A DNA stretch of 64,000 nucleotides from Salarias fasciatus (GCF_902148845.1 NC_043746.1:18557057-18621056), one strand, 5' to 3'; positions 35,301 to 47,625 are shown, numbered from the stretch's first letter. Program-made: numbers and translations. The notes: generated from the letters alone by a model not told the origin.

Positions 35301-36029
35301 AGAAATTGAATTTATTATACATACACTTCTTCATCATTTCAGCTTGTAAGTGATGATAAATGTGCGACTGACCTGAAATGCATTGTGACTGTTTAGAGAA
35401 GGAAACATTTCGTCACTAAATTAATTTCCACTTTGGGTTAATCTGTAAAATGTTTCCTGCAGACATTGAGACACTGGATAAACAATACGTCAGGATGTAG
35501 TTGCATAATACATCTGTACATAATATGCACGTCTGGACAGACATATATCTATGTAATCGTAATACTGTGTTTGTCAGAGATGAAAGTTTTGCTTAATCTT
35601 CAGTAATATCACACATCAAGGATCCAACTTGATTGATCATTTTGAAAAAGAAGCAAATCTAAAATCATCTGAAGAGGTTAAAACCAGCCAGTCTGAACAA
35701 TGTGAGCAGGCCAAACAACAAATGTTCAAAACGTATCAAGCAAAACTTCACCAAACAATTACCTGTTAAGTCTGTAAGACTTTAACACCACTCAGTTAAA
35801 TTGTGAATCCTTGTTTTCCGTTCAAACTGCACCTCATGCGTTCTTCTTTTCTGTTTTTTTTTTTCAGGTTGCAGCCAAGAAATACTGCAACTTTGACATT
35901 CCAGCCCACTTCACAGGCGTGTGGCGATACCTCCAGCACGCCTACGACAGGGAGGAGTTCAAGCAGACGTGTCCGGCAGACATCGAGATTGAGAAGGCGT
36001 ACCTCAGCGTGGCAAACCAGAGGAAATAA
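32345..36029 (+). CDS. clic2: Chloride intracellular channel protein 2
   Basis: CLIC proteins are GST-fold proteins that exist as soluble glutathione-dependent oxidoreductases and can insert into membranes; CLIC2 is known to modulate ryanodine receptors. Six coding exons: 32345-32392, 33989-34098, 34624-34749, 34848-34948, 35037-35218, 35868-36029. Total 729 nt, 242 aa (human CLIC2 247), with all phases agreeing. The active-site motif [10 protein letters not shown] places the redox cysteines at 27 and 30. [49 protein letters not shown] and [20 protein letters not shown] are all family signatures. The short N-terminus ([16 protein letters not shown]) is typical of CLIC2/CLIC4-type starts. CLIC2 is preferred over CLIC4/5 from the [12 protein letters not shown] stretch and the X-linked gene company. 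Confidence 0.92.
32393..33988 (+). other. clic2 intron 1 with a G-rich low-complexity tract
   Basis: Holds a G-rich tract at about 33411-33478 made of G runs separated by single T. No exon or element was otherwise recognised. Confidence 0.6.
33411..33478. repeat. G-rich tract with quadruplex-forming pattern
   Basis: About 68 bases almost entirely G on the + strand, with scattered T spacers, including one uninterrupted run of more than 20 G. The pattern has many runs of at least four G with one-base loops, which fits G-quadruplex potential. Run lengths are likely imprecise. Confidence 0.85.
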
Positions 36030-36505
36030 ACTTCTCCTTTTTTTTTTTTTTTAATTTTGGGAGTGACATGGATAATGCATGCCTGTACAAATGCAAGAAT
36101 AGATGTGATCTGTAGAGGGCGTTAAGCTTACCAAACTACCCTGAAGCAGACACTTTTCCACCCTGGAAACCTTAAAAACCTCCCTGACACCCTGAAGTGA
36201 AATCTTGTATGTACTGATGGTTTGAGTCCCTCTCAGACTAGAAACAAAAGGCCAAATGTGCAATTGACAGTTAATCATTTCCCATCCTTATTATTATTTC
36301 AATATTTCAAGTCATTGTTAATAGTGTAAATACTGATAATGATTCATTCTTTCTAGAATTAAAACACCCATGCTGAAATGTATATGACCACGTCAGAAAG
36401 CAGCAGCTGCAGAAAACTGTTTATTTTAAGTGTCAGAAAAGCACTCCTGCATCCGACTCTGTATAAATCAAGCCTGATGTGATGAAATGATCTTGCTGTC
36501 ACACT

Positions 36506-36511
36506 AATAAA
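36506..36511 (+). terminator. Poly(A) signal of clic2
   Basis: AATAAA about 480 nt after the clic2 stop codon (36029). Confidence 0.75.
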
Positions 36512-36625
36512 AACCTAAATTAATCTTCACTTTTTGTTTTTGTGCGCACCTGTGGGGAGAATCAAATCTTTACAAAACTTACAATGAAAGACTGGCCCAC
36601 ATATATGGCATTTCTGATATTCAAG

Positions 36626-36631
36626 TTTATT
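36626..36631 (-). terminator. Poly(A) signal of urp1
   Basis: AATAAA on the minus strand (TTTATT on +), about 150 nt after the urp1 stop at 36781. It faces the clic2 signal about 115 bp away. Confidence 0.65.
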
Positions 36632-36780
36632 TTCAGTCACCAAAAAAAGACAACTCAACAGCTTCAAAAATATATCTTCTATTGATCCGGCGTAGACAAT
36701 AAATAGACTGCTGGACGGAAAATGAGGGATGATACTGAAGAGGGGAAGTGAAATCACACCAGACGTCCGGCCGCCGGGTT

Positions 36781-38812
36781 TCAGTTGGTCACACAATATT
36801 TCCAGAAACAAGCTGTAAACACAACCAGAAATATGAACAATTCAATCCGTAGATCTACAAAAACAACAGTCAAATAATGATGTAAAATGTAAAAAGAAGA
36901 AAACATGATATAAACATCAATATGCCTGTTGTCTCTGACAACTTTATTACATTACATTTTAATATGTGAACAGGCTCTGCTTGTGTGTTTATTGTACAAA
37001 CAGCATCTCTAATACATGTTTGCACCTCTCTACAGATGTTTTTTTTATTCACAGTTTATTGATATGCCATGGTGCGGTTTTGCTATTCTGTTCCAAACAT
37101 CAAATAAAGTAATCTTTTATTTTATTTTACTCCTACTTTTAATTGCACAATATCAACAAACATTCTTGTCAATATGCTCTTTGTCATCGGAGCTGTTGAA
37201 ATGGCAAAGCCTTAGTTAAACATCCTTCACCTCTGCACTGACTGCACACACAGGGTGTGGCTTTCTCTCTCTGAAAAGGAAACCGTCGCTCGCTCACCTC
37301 TTTTGTTTGTTTTGGGCAGGCTCTGCTCTGATCTGAGAAAACCCTGAGAGCGAAGCTTGTCGGCCGCTGCCAGCTTCAAAACCACCTCTTTCAGTTCATC
37401 CACCTGAGAGACGGGAAGTGTGATGAGAGGAGTGCGGCAACAACCATCCGATTGAAATAAAGACCATGGGATTCTCCTTCAGGTTGATGTAGTATTTAAA
37501 AAACATTCTCACTGAATTTTCCCTTTCAGTCTGATTTACTTACTACACAGTGCAGAATCTGTTTTCTCATTTTTCTGTTTGAACTGTTGATCAATAGTGC
37601 AACTTAATCATTAATTGAACATGAGATTATTTGGTTACCTATAAATTTATCCCTGACAGTTAATAGATGACTGTCACACAGTACAAAGGAGTAAATAGTT
37701 TCAACATTGACACATGAAACATTGCTTGAACAGAGAATTTGTAAAATGGTAACAGCGACTCTACAGACCTGAACCTTAAACATTAAACCCTAAAAATTCT
37801 TTCACGGCACAAGTGCAACCAAGAGTATGTTAATGATCAGATTTTCAAAGAAACACAATAAGAGCAGTAATCAAAATTGAACAGGCGTACCAACAGGACT
37901 GCACAGGCTTTGCAAATTAGTGACTCTTTTCAGCTATAAATCATGAAATTTTTGTGATCTTGGTGTTTACTGCACCAGTTTTAAAAAGTCACAAAAGTAA
38001 GTCATTTTAACATTTAAAAAAAAAATAATAATTTGAAAAAGTGTTGTCACATCAATCCAGAGGTGAATGCACATCTTTATGTGAATCCCTCACATAACCT
38101 TTCAGATTTTTAATTGCCTGTATTGATTTATTTTCATATTAATATTTCATTTCTTTTCAATTTTTTTTTCCATTTTGTAAGCTGTTTATAAACACTTAAC
38201 TTACATTAGTAGCAAAAGCAAATGTTGCATGTCGTATTTAATTGATTGAAAAACTTCAACACTGAAAAATGAACATTTTTTTTTATCATTCTCACCGTGT
38301 TTGCAAATTTTTCCTGTGGTGCTGAATCTTTAGGCCCTGAAACAAAACAAAACAAATGGAATTAAAAAAAAAAACAAACAAAAAAAAAAAAAAAACATTG
38401 TCACTTCTACTAAACTTTTTCTGTGCATATTTTCCATGCAGATTCATGTTCGGGTTTGGTTTTCCTTTTTACCTTTGATCCATGAGTCCCGCCCTCCGGT
38501 CTGATGCATGAGCAGAGGATAAAGATTATTCACCTCTCTCCGTTCAGCCTCACCAGCGTTTGCTCCATCCTCCACTTCGGATACTAACGTCTGAAAGAAA
38601 TCTGTGAAAAGCAAACCAAAAAAAAAAACTGTAAATGTTCATTCCACGTTTGCAGAATAAATCCATGTAGCAGTCTGAAAGGCGCTGGACTAAAGCGAAG
38701 GCGTCCTACCTGCCTGGGGCTCCAGGTTGGGCTCGGGGTAAAGGGGCAGAGCTTGTGTCCATGTCGCAGAACAGATCACAGCCATCAGGTGAAACAGGGC
38801 TACAGAAAGCAT
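36781..38812 (-). CDS. urp1: Urotensin II-related peptide precursor (URP1 type)
   Basis: Secreted neuropeptide precursor. The mature cyclic peptide acts on urotensin-2 receptors, and in zebrafish Urp1 comes from CSF-contacting spinal neurons and helps straighten the body axis. Five exons in order: 38710-38812, 38473-38601, 38296-38336, 37298-37403, 36781-36812. Total 411 nt, 136 aa, with all phases agreeing. Residues 1 to about 22 form a signal peptide (MLSVALFHLMAVICSATWTQ). The middle is acidic, with a helical segment VDELKEVVLKLAAADKLRSQ. The end reads KTNKR then ACFWKYCVTN and stop, so a dibasic KR site precedes a decapeptide with the invariant disulfide hexapeptide CFWKYC. The VTN ending is what I recall for fish URP1 rather than URP2 or UII. 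Symbol usage varies between databases. Confidence 0.9.
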
Positions 38813-38873
38813 GGCGTCTCCTCTCTTAGCCGGCCGAGCCTGTCCGATTCCTCAACTCGACCGAGAACTTCAC

Positions 38874-38881
38874 TTATATAT
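38874..38881 (-). promoter_or_regulatory. TATA box of urp1
   Basis: The minus strand reads GGATATATAAGTG, 62-69 nt upstream of the ATG at 38812, predicting a short 5' UTR of about 35-40 nt. This supports the ATG chosen and fits a neuron-restricted gene. Confidence 0.7.
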
Positions 38882-39924
38882 CCTCCACGGCCATCCATCA
38901 CCCCCTGATCAATACATTATCATCACACCCAGTGTCCTCCTTAATGGCCTGGACGCGATGGATCAGGCGTCATACACACAATTTAGGGGAGCCTGTCAAT
39001 TCAGACGAGGCCTATCTGTGCTTGTACAGAGCGGGCAAACAAATGTTTGCTCGGCGGCAGTAATCAGCAGCCCTGACGGTCGCTGTTTGACACTGTTTCT
39101 CCGCGTGATGAGCTGTTCGGACGTCTCATTGCTCATGTCTGATGGAAGTGTGTCACTGCAGGCTTCTACGTCACTCTAGGCTGAATGACTAAGACTTCTG
39201 AGGCCATCAATTATCACTGCAGGTCATATTTACTCCTAATAAGGCCGAAATATAATTTTTTTTCTCCCTGTGGCTTTGTGCTTTAGGTCAGCAGCATGTT
39301 TTTTTCTTCACTTTGCATTTTTTGTGTGGTTTACTGTGAACTCTCGTGTGAAATTTAGCTTAGCCATGATACAGGTAGTGAAAGAAGAAGTGCTCCTCAG
39401 AAACGGTTTTCTCATCATACACACAAGTAATGAGTTAAAAAACACTGAAACATGTAAAACAAATGGTTAGCTCCATATTAGCTGAGTGCCAGTATATACC
39501 TTTAGTGTAGAAAGGAAGAAGGAGAAATGGCATACAGCATTTTTAACTATGGTTATATTTTAACTATTTTATCACATCATAGGTATTATATTTGCTGATG
39601 TTGCATAATTGTTTGCCACACACCCTCATGCATGATTTGTCTCAAAGCAGGTTGTAATTTATGGTTCAACTCTGGAATTTCTAACCATTTTAAAATTAAA
39701 TTGTTGAGATCCACGGGTTATAAAAAGCAGAACTCTTTGCAGACTGGTGACAGACTTATTTTTAAATGTGGCAGGTTTTTAGGTACAGCCTGCAACTGTG
39801 CTTGGACTGAGTGCTTGAGTTTTGAAAATGAGTGGTTGAAGAAAATAAAGATATCCTGTTTCTATTTCTTTTCAATCACCATTTCCTAAAAACAAATAAA
39901 CTAAAAAACATCTGCATGACCCCA

Positions 39925-39956
<32 letters not shown>

Positions 39957-42900
39957 CCACTCAAATAACTACTCAGACTGTTCTCTCAAAAGACACAAAA
40001 TATCGTGATCCATGAAGCATTGTGGGTTTTGAGTAGTTAAAAAAATCATCTATTGATAAAGCTGTTAGCAAATATATTTAAGTGGTTCAAATGTTTTTTT
40101 TTCTTTTGCATAAAATTAATAGCTAATAATTTATTTATTCAGCTGAATAAATCTGTGCAGATGTCATCACTGCTAAGATTCAACCAGAAAAAGCTGATTT
40201 AGCATTTAGCTTCAGGATAGGCTAGCATTCACACAGAGAAGCTCCATCCTACAGAACTAAAACTCAACCGTGAAAAATCACCCATTAGTTTAGTACAGCT
40301 TTGCACAGAGCCCGTTGTCTTTAACTTAAAATGTGCAGTAAAAATACAGACAACATAAACTGCATCAACTACTTACAGTAATTTGGAGCAGGGCGCCATC
40401 AAAGCTTGTCCTGAAACAGAGAAAGCGTCCCCTGCGTTATTATTCGGTATTGCATCAGAATCATAGGAGCTGTTTTCTACAGGACTGAAAGTCCATTAAC
40501 TCACAGTACTCCTGAATTTTCTCACAATGGTGTCTGCGTGTTTGTAGTTTATTACAGTCATTTTGTTGCTTCTCCTGAATATCATCCACATGACGAAGCG
40601 CAAGCAAAGGAAATCCAGAGATGTAGCAACATGAAGAATGAATCAGAATTAAACATATATAATGCCCAAGACCCACACCGCAATGAAATACATGGCACCC
40701 TGTTTTAATTGATACAAAGTAAAGGGTCATTCAAGCTGTAGCATAAAAGCTTACAAGTTATACAGTAAAAAAAATCAAGTGTTGACCATATGTAGAATAC
40801 TGAATACAATAGGAGTCAATAAAAATGTCTATTCCATAACTAACATTCTTTAATTTTCTCAGTGTGAAAAAGTGTATATATTTATGTGTTTATGACAAGT
40901 CTCACCTGAAAACTCAATGAGATTATCTGGATTAACAAATATCTACTGAAGGTATAATGTTTCAAATTTTAAAGGGAGATCTCAAGTTTAATATTCCCTG
41001 TTCTTTGCAAAGAAAAAGTCACATTTGTTTTATTTTAGAAGAAATGAAAAAAGCAAAAACAAATGAAAGTATAGTTTTCTCAAAAGATCCAAAGGAAAAA
41101 AAAGCAATTGTTTTGACTTTTCAGCTGCCCTGAAAGGCTTTTTGTCAAACTGAAAGGTTCCTTTTGCTCTATACATCAGTGGACATGCCATCCGGTGATT
41201 TATTGTCTCCACGTCGGCTGAAAGCAAACAACTTTTGATTGGTCTGGCTGCAGCAAGAGGCTGAGTGTGGCTGTAAGATCAATCTGGGACTTCATAACAG
41301 ACACCAACAGAAAACAAAGGCCAGTGGATTTTTCACAAAACTGGTAATAAAATAGGATAGTTAATCAAACCAATCATAGAGTTTGTGTTGCTTTATTAAA
41401 AATTTTCAGGTTAAGGAAGTCATTCTGTTTCGAAACAGCTTCACCCTCATTTGTATTTTGAAATACGATTGAGGTATGTAAGATTTTCATGTAAAGATGT
41501 CCCACCGTTTTAGCAGCAGAAGCTATATTTCAAACATGTAAAATATTTAAATATACAATCAAAGAAAAAGAAAGAACATCCAAATACATAAATGGTGTAG
41601 AAGACACACAATCTGTTCCAGTCTCATTTTACACAGAGAAAGGGGGTAGGAAGAAGTGAATACTCTTTATTGTTTCCTTAACTGATGTCCCACCTTTTAA
41701 ATGTGGATGCTTCTATAGCTTACACTGAACTTAATTTTTCTTTCCCCTTGTTCAACTCTCCAACAGGAAAGATCAAACACCTACCTGAAGGCTGCCCCAT
41801 GTCTTAATCAGGCCTTTCTTGGTATTTACTTTCATCAGAAGTTTGTGAGTTCTAATCCAGGAGGGTCTGTCAGGTGTAAACCTGAAGAACAGAATTTTTC
41901 CAATAATAATAAGCAAGTACTTTTTATTTATTTAGTACCTTTCACAGGAAAAAGTTGCCTGTTTTATAATAAGCACAATAGAGTCTGTGCTGTGCAGTGG
42001 AAGGGAATTCCAGAGTTTTGTTGCCACTGTGTTTGTCCAAAAAAAAAAAAAAAAAAAAAACTTTCAGAGGCATGCCACATGCAGCACAGTTGACACTGAA
42101 AAAATATTGGGCCGTGATCAAACGACAAACAGACATTTTGTTAAAAGAACAAACACATTGAGTTTTTGAAAGAAATCAAGCATCAAACCACTATAATCCA
42201 TGATCATAGGTCATCGTCATGGTATGTTCACTGTACCTAGTGTACCCAAGATGTTCATATCTGATATTTACTTTCTTAAATATTCAGGTTTGAGCTTTAT
42301 TAACATTTTGAATTGAGTGAAAGAGCCATAGTTAAAAATTGAATTAAACTGTCAAAAACACAGCTTGTCAGTATTGTGCACAAATCAGGGCTCTGGACCA
42401 GAGGCCATATAGAGTTTAAGTGTTCTGCTCTGTGTTTTGGCTGTTCCAAGGACTGCACTCTTCTCGACTGAGGCTTCAGATCTTGCTTCAGGATTCCATT
42501 CAGCTTTAACCCTCCACATCTGTTCCAGCTCCTTCAAGCCTTACTTCTCAGTCTTTTCATGTTTCTCTCCGATGTTGCAGTCAGTGCTGCTACATCCATT
42601 ACTACTGCCCTCTTCTGTTGTTTTTCAGCCACCACCATCCAGCCAGTTACCCAGCAGTTGTTTGTCAGTCTGGACAGGCCTGTTTTTCTCAACAACCTTT
42701 GGGAGGAATGTCCCTGTACCTGTTTCTATGTGTTGGACTGTCTCTGGGGCATCTTTGCACAGCCTGCACCATGGGTCTGGTTTTAAAACCCGAATGTTTA
42801 TGTTGATTATGTCACTTTTGGTTGACACTGTTATTGTTTTGTGGATATTTCATTGCTAGGAATGGCAATGTATTGTCTATTCTGTTGAATGGTGGTGTTG

Positions 42901-43580
42901 AGATGAAAGTTTTTCTGTTCAATTGTGGTAAGTCTTTGCTTTTTCCTGCTGAGGCAGCAGCAGGCTGAGGATGGCTGACACAAACAGGCTCAACAATTTA
43001 TTTTAGAGGTGCCAGTGACAGAGTGGAGATGGATTCTTTACAGGTGGTCTCAGAGAGGAGGATCTGTTCCAATCTGAGGTCCAATCATGATGTCCTGGTC
43101 AAAAGGAGTATCTCCAGCAAGACTTGTACCTCTAAAATACAAACCTGTGTCCAGCACACTCTATAATTAATCTTGTAAATTTGTTCTTCTTGCAAGTTTT
43201 TATTGTGTTTTTCTGTCCATTCCCCTTTTCCAAGCGTATATTAATGACTATTAAGCTCTGCACATATTAATGTTTACTTATGTCATTTTTATTCTGTCTT
43301 ATTTGATATTTTAACTTTCTCTTCTATTTCTAATACTCTATTCCATGCGGGTCAACACTGTAAAGAATTTTCCTCTGAAATTAATAAAATATTCCAATTC
43401 TATTAAAAAAACAAAACAAAAAAATCATGCTTGTTAAGCTAAAAATCGAAGAGTAAAGTTGAACCGTCACTGACAATTACCTTGGGGATAAACTTAACTT
43501 TTTTCCAGTAAAACTATTTTAAAAACTTTTTTATTTGAAGTTGAATCACGCGCCCATGTAATCGAGTGGCCGACTGGCTT
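38882..43580. other. Intergenic region between urp1 (minus) and c1galt1c1 (+)
   Basis: 4.7 kb of mostly AT-rich DNA upstream of both genes. It contains a T tract near 39926-39949, an A tract near 42041-42060 and a decayed LINE piece at about 42390-42830. No exon with a recognisable protein was found. The rest is unremarkable by eye. Confidence 0.5.
42390..42830 (-). mobile_element. Decayed non-LTR retrotransposon fragment (RT C-terminal end)
   Basis: The minus strand encodes RVLKPDPWCRLCKDAPETVQH, matching the C-terminal zinc-knuckle motif (CRLC..APETIQHI) of a common fish LINE family. Across frame breaks it continues with DKQLLGNWLD, MDVAALTATS-like, LKELEQMWRVKA and SVEKSAVLGTAK, which follow one another in that family's end. 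The segment usually found after QHI (AGCKML...) is missing, so it carries an internal deletion as well as stops. Confidence 0.72.
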
Positions 43581-43589
43581 TGTAATGCT

Positions 43590-43810
43590 GGTCTCCGCCC
43601 GTGTGGTGGCAGCACTGAGCTGACAGCTGCTTGTAGCGCCGTGAGGATCGGCAGCAGGGAGGAGGTAGAGCCGCGGCAGAAGAAGAAGTAGAATAATGGA
43701 GGAAATGGTTGATAATTAACTTTAGCTGAATGTCACCAAACAGGAAAAGTGGGAGCTGAAAGACAGGCGCAGCGGAGCACCAGCTGAAACAGTGGCAGTA
43801 ACGCAGCCAG
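43590..43810 (+). promoter_or_regulatory. Probable promoter and non-coding first exon of c1galt1c1
   Basis: A locally GC- and CpG-richer patch ending in a consensus donor (GCAGCCAG then GTACAG, at 43810/43811). The coding exon of c1galt1c1 has its own acceptor (TTTTCCAG ending at 45068), so a spliced 5' UTR exon is expected upstream, as in mammals. The transcription start cannot be fixed from sequence. Confidence 0.45.
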
Positions 43811-45082
43811 GTACAGATTTTTTACTCTTTCTGTGTTTTGTTTGTTTTGAGCGAACATGTAAAAGAACCCAGAGAGCCTCGTACTGTAACTGAGAAGCGA
43901 GGCTAATACAGCTAACAGGTTTGAATCCTCGCACTCTGTCTGCGGAGTACAGGGATTAAAACCTCAGATCGAGTGTGTTAAACTGGCCAGATCTGGTTAT
44001 TTACAGCTTTAGGAAAATACACTGAAAATACTATGAGGGATATCTCTCATACTCTACTACTATCTGTCAATAACGAATGTATTTTTTTCTTTGTTTACAT
44101 AGTACATTAAAACCCTCCACAGACTGAAGCTGGTGTGTTTATCGTTTGGACACCATTTAACGAGTAAACTCCTTCCTTATTGGCCAACATTCTGTAGCTT
44201 ATCTTTTATCTGTCATATCGCCCCAAACCAGTTAAGCACTGTTTTGTTTTTTTAATCAAGGTTATTCTGAAGCTCAATCTTTGGCCGTCAGCACTCAGTT
44301 TTTTTAGTTTTCATATTGTAGGAAGGAAAGTTCTAATGAAATCTTATTCAATGTGCGGAGCATAAAATATACAGTCGCTTCTAGACTTTATACATCTATG
44401 TACATGATTAATGTTGTCTTCTCCACTTTTTGTCATTCTTTATTTTTAATTGTTGAAATATAACCCAGAACGAGCTGGAGCTTCACCAATGGAGTTATTA
44501 TAACCCATTTGTGAAGTATTTCGGGGAATTAATGCTCACATATGCCACTCTTAGTTATACAGGTCTCTTTTTGTGATTTTGTCATGACTGTCAGAAAGAA
44601 AACAAAGCAAAAACTCCCTGGCTTACCTGTTGATATAACATAAAATTATTTCAGTGGCGCCGCTGCACCGTGGCTGTACAAACAAACCAACCTTGCCTTT
44701 GTAGACTGGACTAACAGGTCATTTTACCTTGGACTAAAACTACAACGAGAACAAGTTCAACAAACAGCTTTAACATGCATTTCAATGTAATAACCATCAA
44801 GCATAAGTGGAACTTATTTGCTGCTTACTAAAACATTCATTCCTATTTTTTTCTGGTCTTGTCATATTGTTGGGTTTACGCTGTTGGTCGTAAAAATAAT
44901 TGTATACATTATTGTGATCATAAAGCAGAAATATTGAGACATTGAAATTAGAAATATATAAATGTAACATGTTTTCCATTGCTTTGAATGAATAGATTCA
45001 GAGGGTGAACAGAACTGTGATCAACATTGCTTTGTCGCCTACAATATTGTGTATTTTTTGTTTTCCAGTTCTGTTTGCCAAC

Positions 45083-46045
45083 ATGTTGTCTGACGGCGGA
45101 TCGTTCATGAAGGGGATGGTCCTGGGTGCCCTCTTCTGCCTGGTGGCGTCGCTCCTGAGTAGTTTTAGTCCCAGCAATGAATCCGAGACAGCCGATCATC
45201 ACCACCACCACCACCACCATGTTCAAGCCCCAAGTAAAGATGAGCTCAAGCTCTTGTCTGACAGTCAATTGCAGGCATTGACCAACCAAGTGCGAGTCTA
45301 CTGTGTCATCATGGTGCAGCCAAAGAACCTGGTTCACTGGGCTGCTGCCATTGACACGTGGAGCAAACACTGCGACAAGTCTATGTTTTACACGTCAGAG
45401 GCCTCCAAGGCACTCGAGGCATTAGATTTAGAGGAAAAAGATGACTGGGCGAGGTTGCGAAAAGCTCTAAAGCACGCTTACGAGAACGCCGGCGACCTGC
45501 GCTGGTTCTTTGTGGCAAAGCCCACCACATTTGCCATCATCGAGAACCTCAAGTATCTGGTCCTCACGAAGGATCCCAGTGAACCGTTCTATCTGGGCAA
45601 CGCCATGAAGTCAGGCGAGCTGGAGTACGTGGCGTATGACAGCGGCATCGTCCTGAGCTACGAAGCTCTGAGGAGGCTGGTGGACGTGTTCAACGATGAA
45701 GACAAGTGTCCAGAGAGAGGCCGCGCGCTGTGGAAGCTGAGTGAGGACAAGCAGCTGGCCGTGTGCCTCAAATACACCGGCGTGTTCGCCGAGAACGGAG
45801 AAGACGCCGAGGGAAAGCGTGTGTTCAACAGCCAGTCTCTGACCACCTTGATAACAAACAGCATGAATGAGAATCCCACCAATGTCGTGGAGGGCTGCTG
45901 CTCCGACTTGGCGGTTACCTTCAACGGTCTGTCCCCGAATCAGATGCAGGTCATGATGTACGGCGTTTACAGACTCCGTCCTTACGGCCACGTCTTTCAT
46001 GACATGCTAACATTTTACCCTCCAGAGAACTCAGAAAATGATTAA
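45083..46045 (+). CDS. c1galt1c1: C1GALT1-specific chaperone 1 (Cosmc)
   Basis: ER-resident type II membrane chaperone that folds T-synthase (C1GALT1), which builds core 1 (T antigen) mucin-type O-glycans. Single uninterrupted coding exon of 963 nt, 320 aa (human 318). The start follows the acceptor at 45068; in-frame Met codons further upstream lie before that acceptor and are rejected. MLSDGGSFMKGMVLGALFCL forms the short cytosolic tail and membrane anchor (about 8-28). A run of eight His (39-46) sits in the stem, where human has a MHHHEHHH-type stretch. KHCDKSMFYTSE, WFFVAKPTTFAIIENLKYLV, ISEDKQLAVCLKY-like and GVFAENGEDAEGK are conserved, with EGCCSDLAVTFNGLSPNQM near the end. It lacks the DXD motif of active galactosyltransferases, as expected for Cosmc. 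Confidence 0.96.
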   Translation: MLSDGGSFMKGMVLGALFCLVASLLSSFSPSNESETADHHHHHHHHVQAPSKDELKLLSDSQLQALTNQVRVYCVIMVQPKNLVHWAAAIDTWSKHCDKSMFYTSEASKALEALDLEEKDDWARLRKALKHAYENAGDLRWFFVAKPTTFAIIENLKYLVLTKDPSEPFYLGNAMKSGELEYVAYDSGIVLSYEALRRLVDVFNDEDKCPERGRALWKLSEDKQLAVCLKYTGVFAENGEDAEGKRVFNSQSLTTLITNSMNENPTNVVEGCCSDLAVTFNGLSPNQMQVMMYGVYRLRPYGHVFHDMLTFYPPENSEND

Positions 46046-46669
46046 GAGACTCATTCCCTCAATCTAGATGTTTTGTTTTTTGAATGTTTTTGCTTCTATG
46101 ATGGCAAACTTAACTCTGGGGAGATGGTTTTCTTAAGATATTTGTAAGAAATGGATCCTGGGTGGGAAAACAATTTTATGTATATTTCTACTTTTTTGCA
46201 CTTAACACAATCCGACCCCATTCCTTTGTGGCGTAGGTGGACCGAGCTAAATGGTGTATCAAACTGTGACTGCAGACAAAGAGGGGCAATACATCAAACT
46301 TGTGACACAAGCCGTGATTATTTGCAAGTTTTGGTCATTGTAATATTAAGTGTATGAAATGTATTTTTGTGCTCTTTAAAAGCTGCGTTTGAGTCATTAA
46401 GTGATAACAGTTACTGGAATTATTTTCCTGTTGAATGCCTAAACACTCTCTCCACCCTCTGATTTAAAGATTGTACTGAAGCGTCATCAATCTGTATCGA
46501 GTTGACCAAATTAAGGCCCCATTAAGCTCTGACTGAGCTGCATCTGTGATCATGATGCTTCAGTATTTCCCTGTATGAAGAATCAACCCTCAGTACCTCG
46601 TGGTTAAAGGTTTACAAAATGGCATTTTGGGATAATTTCAAAACTGGGAAGAGTGGCTTTTGGATAGAC

Positions 46670-46675
46670 AATAAA
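46670..46675 (+). terminator. Poly(A) signal of c1galt1c1
   Basis: AATAAA about 625 nt after the stop codon, the first consensus hexamer downstream. Confidence 0.7.
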
Positions 46676-47625
46676 AATACATTTGTGAAACCTGTCTGGA
46701 GTGTTGAATGATCCAATATGAATTGTGCAGGTGATGTGAGGACTAGTTAGAAAAAGCTACATGTTTAGTTTTTTCAAGGTTGCAGTAAACACAGTAAGAT
46801 GAATTCTGTGGATATGAAGTCCCTCTATAACAATTTGAGATAATCAGTCATAAAATGATGAATCAATGACCTAAAATAGACATGAAACACTTTGATATAC
46901 ATAACAGCAAAAAGGATATTCTTAGGGTCAGCAAGAATTATTTGCCGAGTCTGACAACTTACAAGTTTCTAATACATTACAGTAAATCTTTAATAACACT
47001 GCTGTTATTTTTCCTGTAGTGGCACAGTGTTGAGTGATTAGAGGTGTTGCCGTTTGACAAACATTTCTTCCAAATTATGTCTAGGTACCCATGCTATATT
47101 GGAACTTTACACTAAGCTCTGAATATTTTGAATTTTAGAGAAAATGTGTTATTTAGTATATTAATACTAAGGACTTCAAAATTGTCCCCTAAATTGTTAC
47201 TGTCAGATTAGTTATTCTCACAGGTAACTCAGGTACATTGTTTTGACCAATATGATTGAGGTAAACTGGGGGGGGGGTAAAAAAAAAAACATTGTCGCAT
47301 TTGTGCACATGGGATTTATTGTCGGACTGTTAGACAGTAGTAATGAAATGTATCTGTAAACAGAAGATAAGAAGATTCAATTTAAGATGAAAAGATTTCA
47401 TGTCGCATGAGCAGACGAACAGGTCCTACGGCTTATTGTGTGCCATCCTGACACTAATTGCTGTGCAGACACACGTGCACATCCAGTGAGTCAATTACGG
47501 ACATATGCTTTAAAAAAAATCTGGTATGCTCACCATGAAGTACATACTTTTTAAGCAATATAGGTTTAATCGCAGCCAAATACAAAAATAACAAGTTACT
47601 TGATGGTTTAAAGCAAGATTTTTCA
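46676..47625. other. Intergenic DNA between the convergent c1galt1c1 and mcts1 genes
   Basis: About 950 bp, AT-rich, with a short G run then A run near 47269-47289. No gene or repeat family was recognised. Confidence 0.5.

Noticed and set aside
45005-45082. Upstream in-frame Met codons extending the c1galt1c1 frame by 26 residues
   Set aside because: They precede a strong splice acceptor ending at 45068, and the protein starting at 45083 (MLSDGGSFMKG) aligns with the start of known Cosmc proteins.
45658-46000. Minus-strand frames of 88-129 codons
   Set aside because: They are antisense shadows of the c1galt1c1 coding exon.
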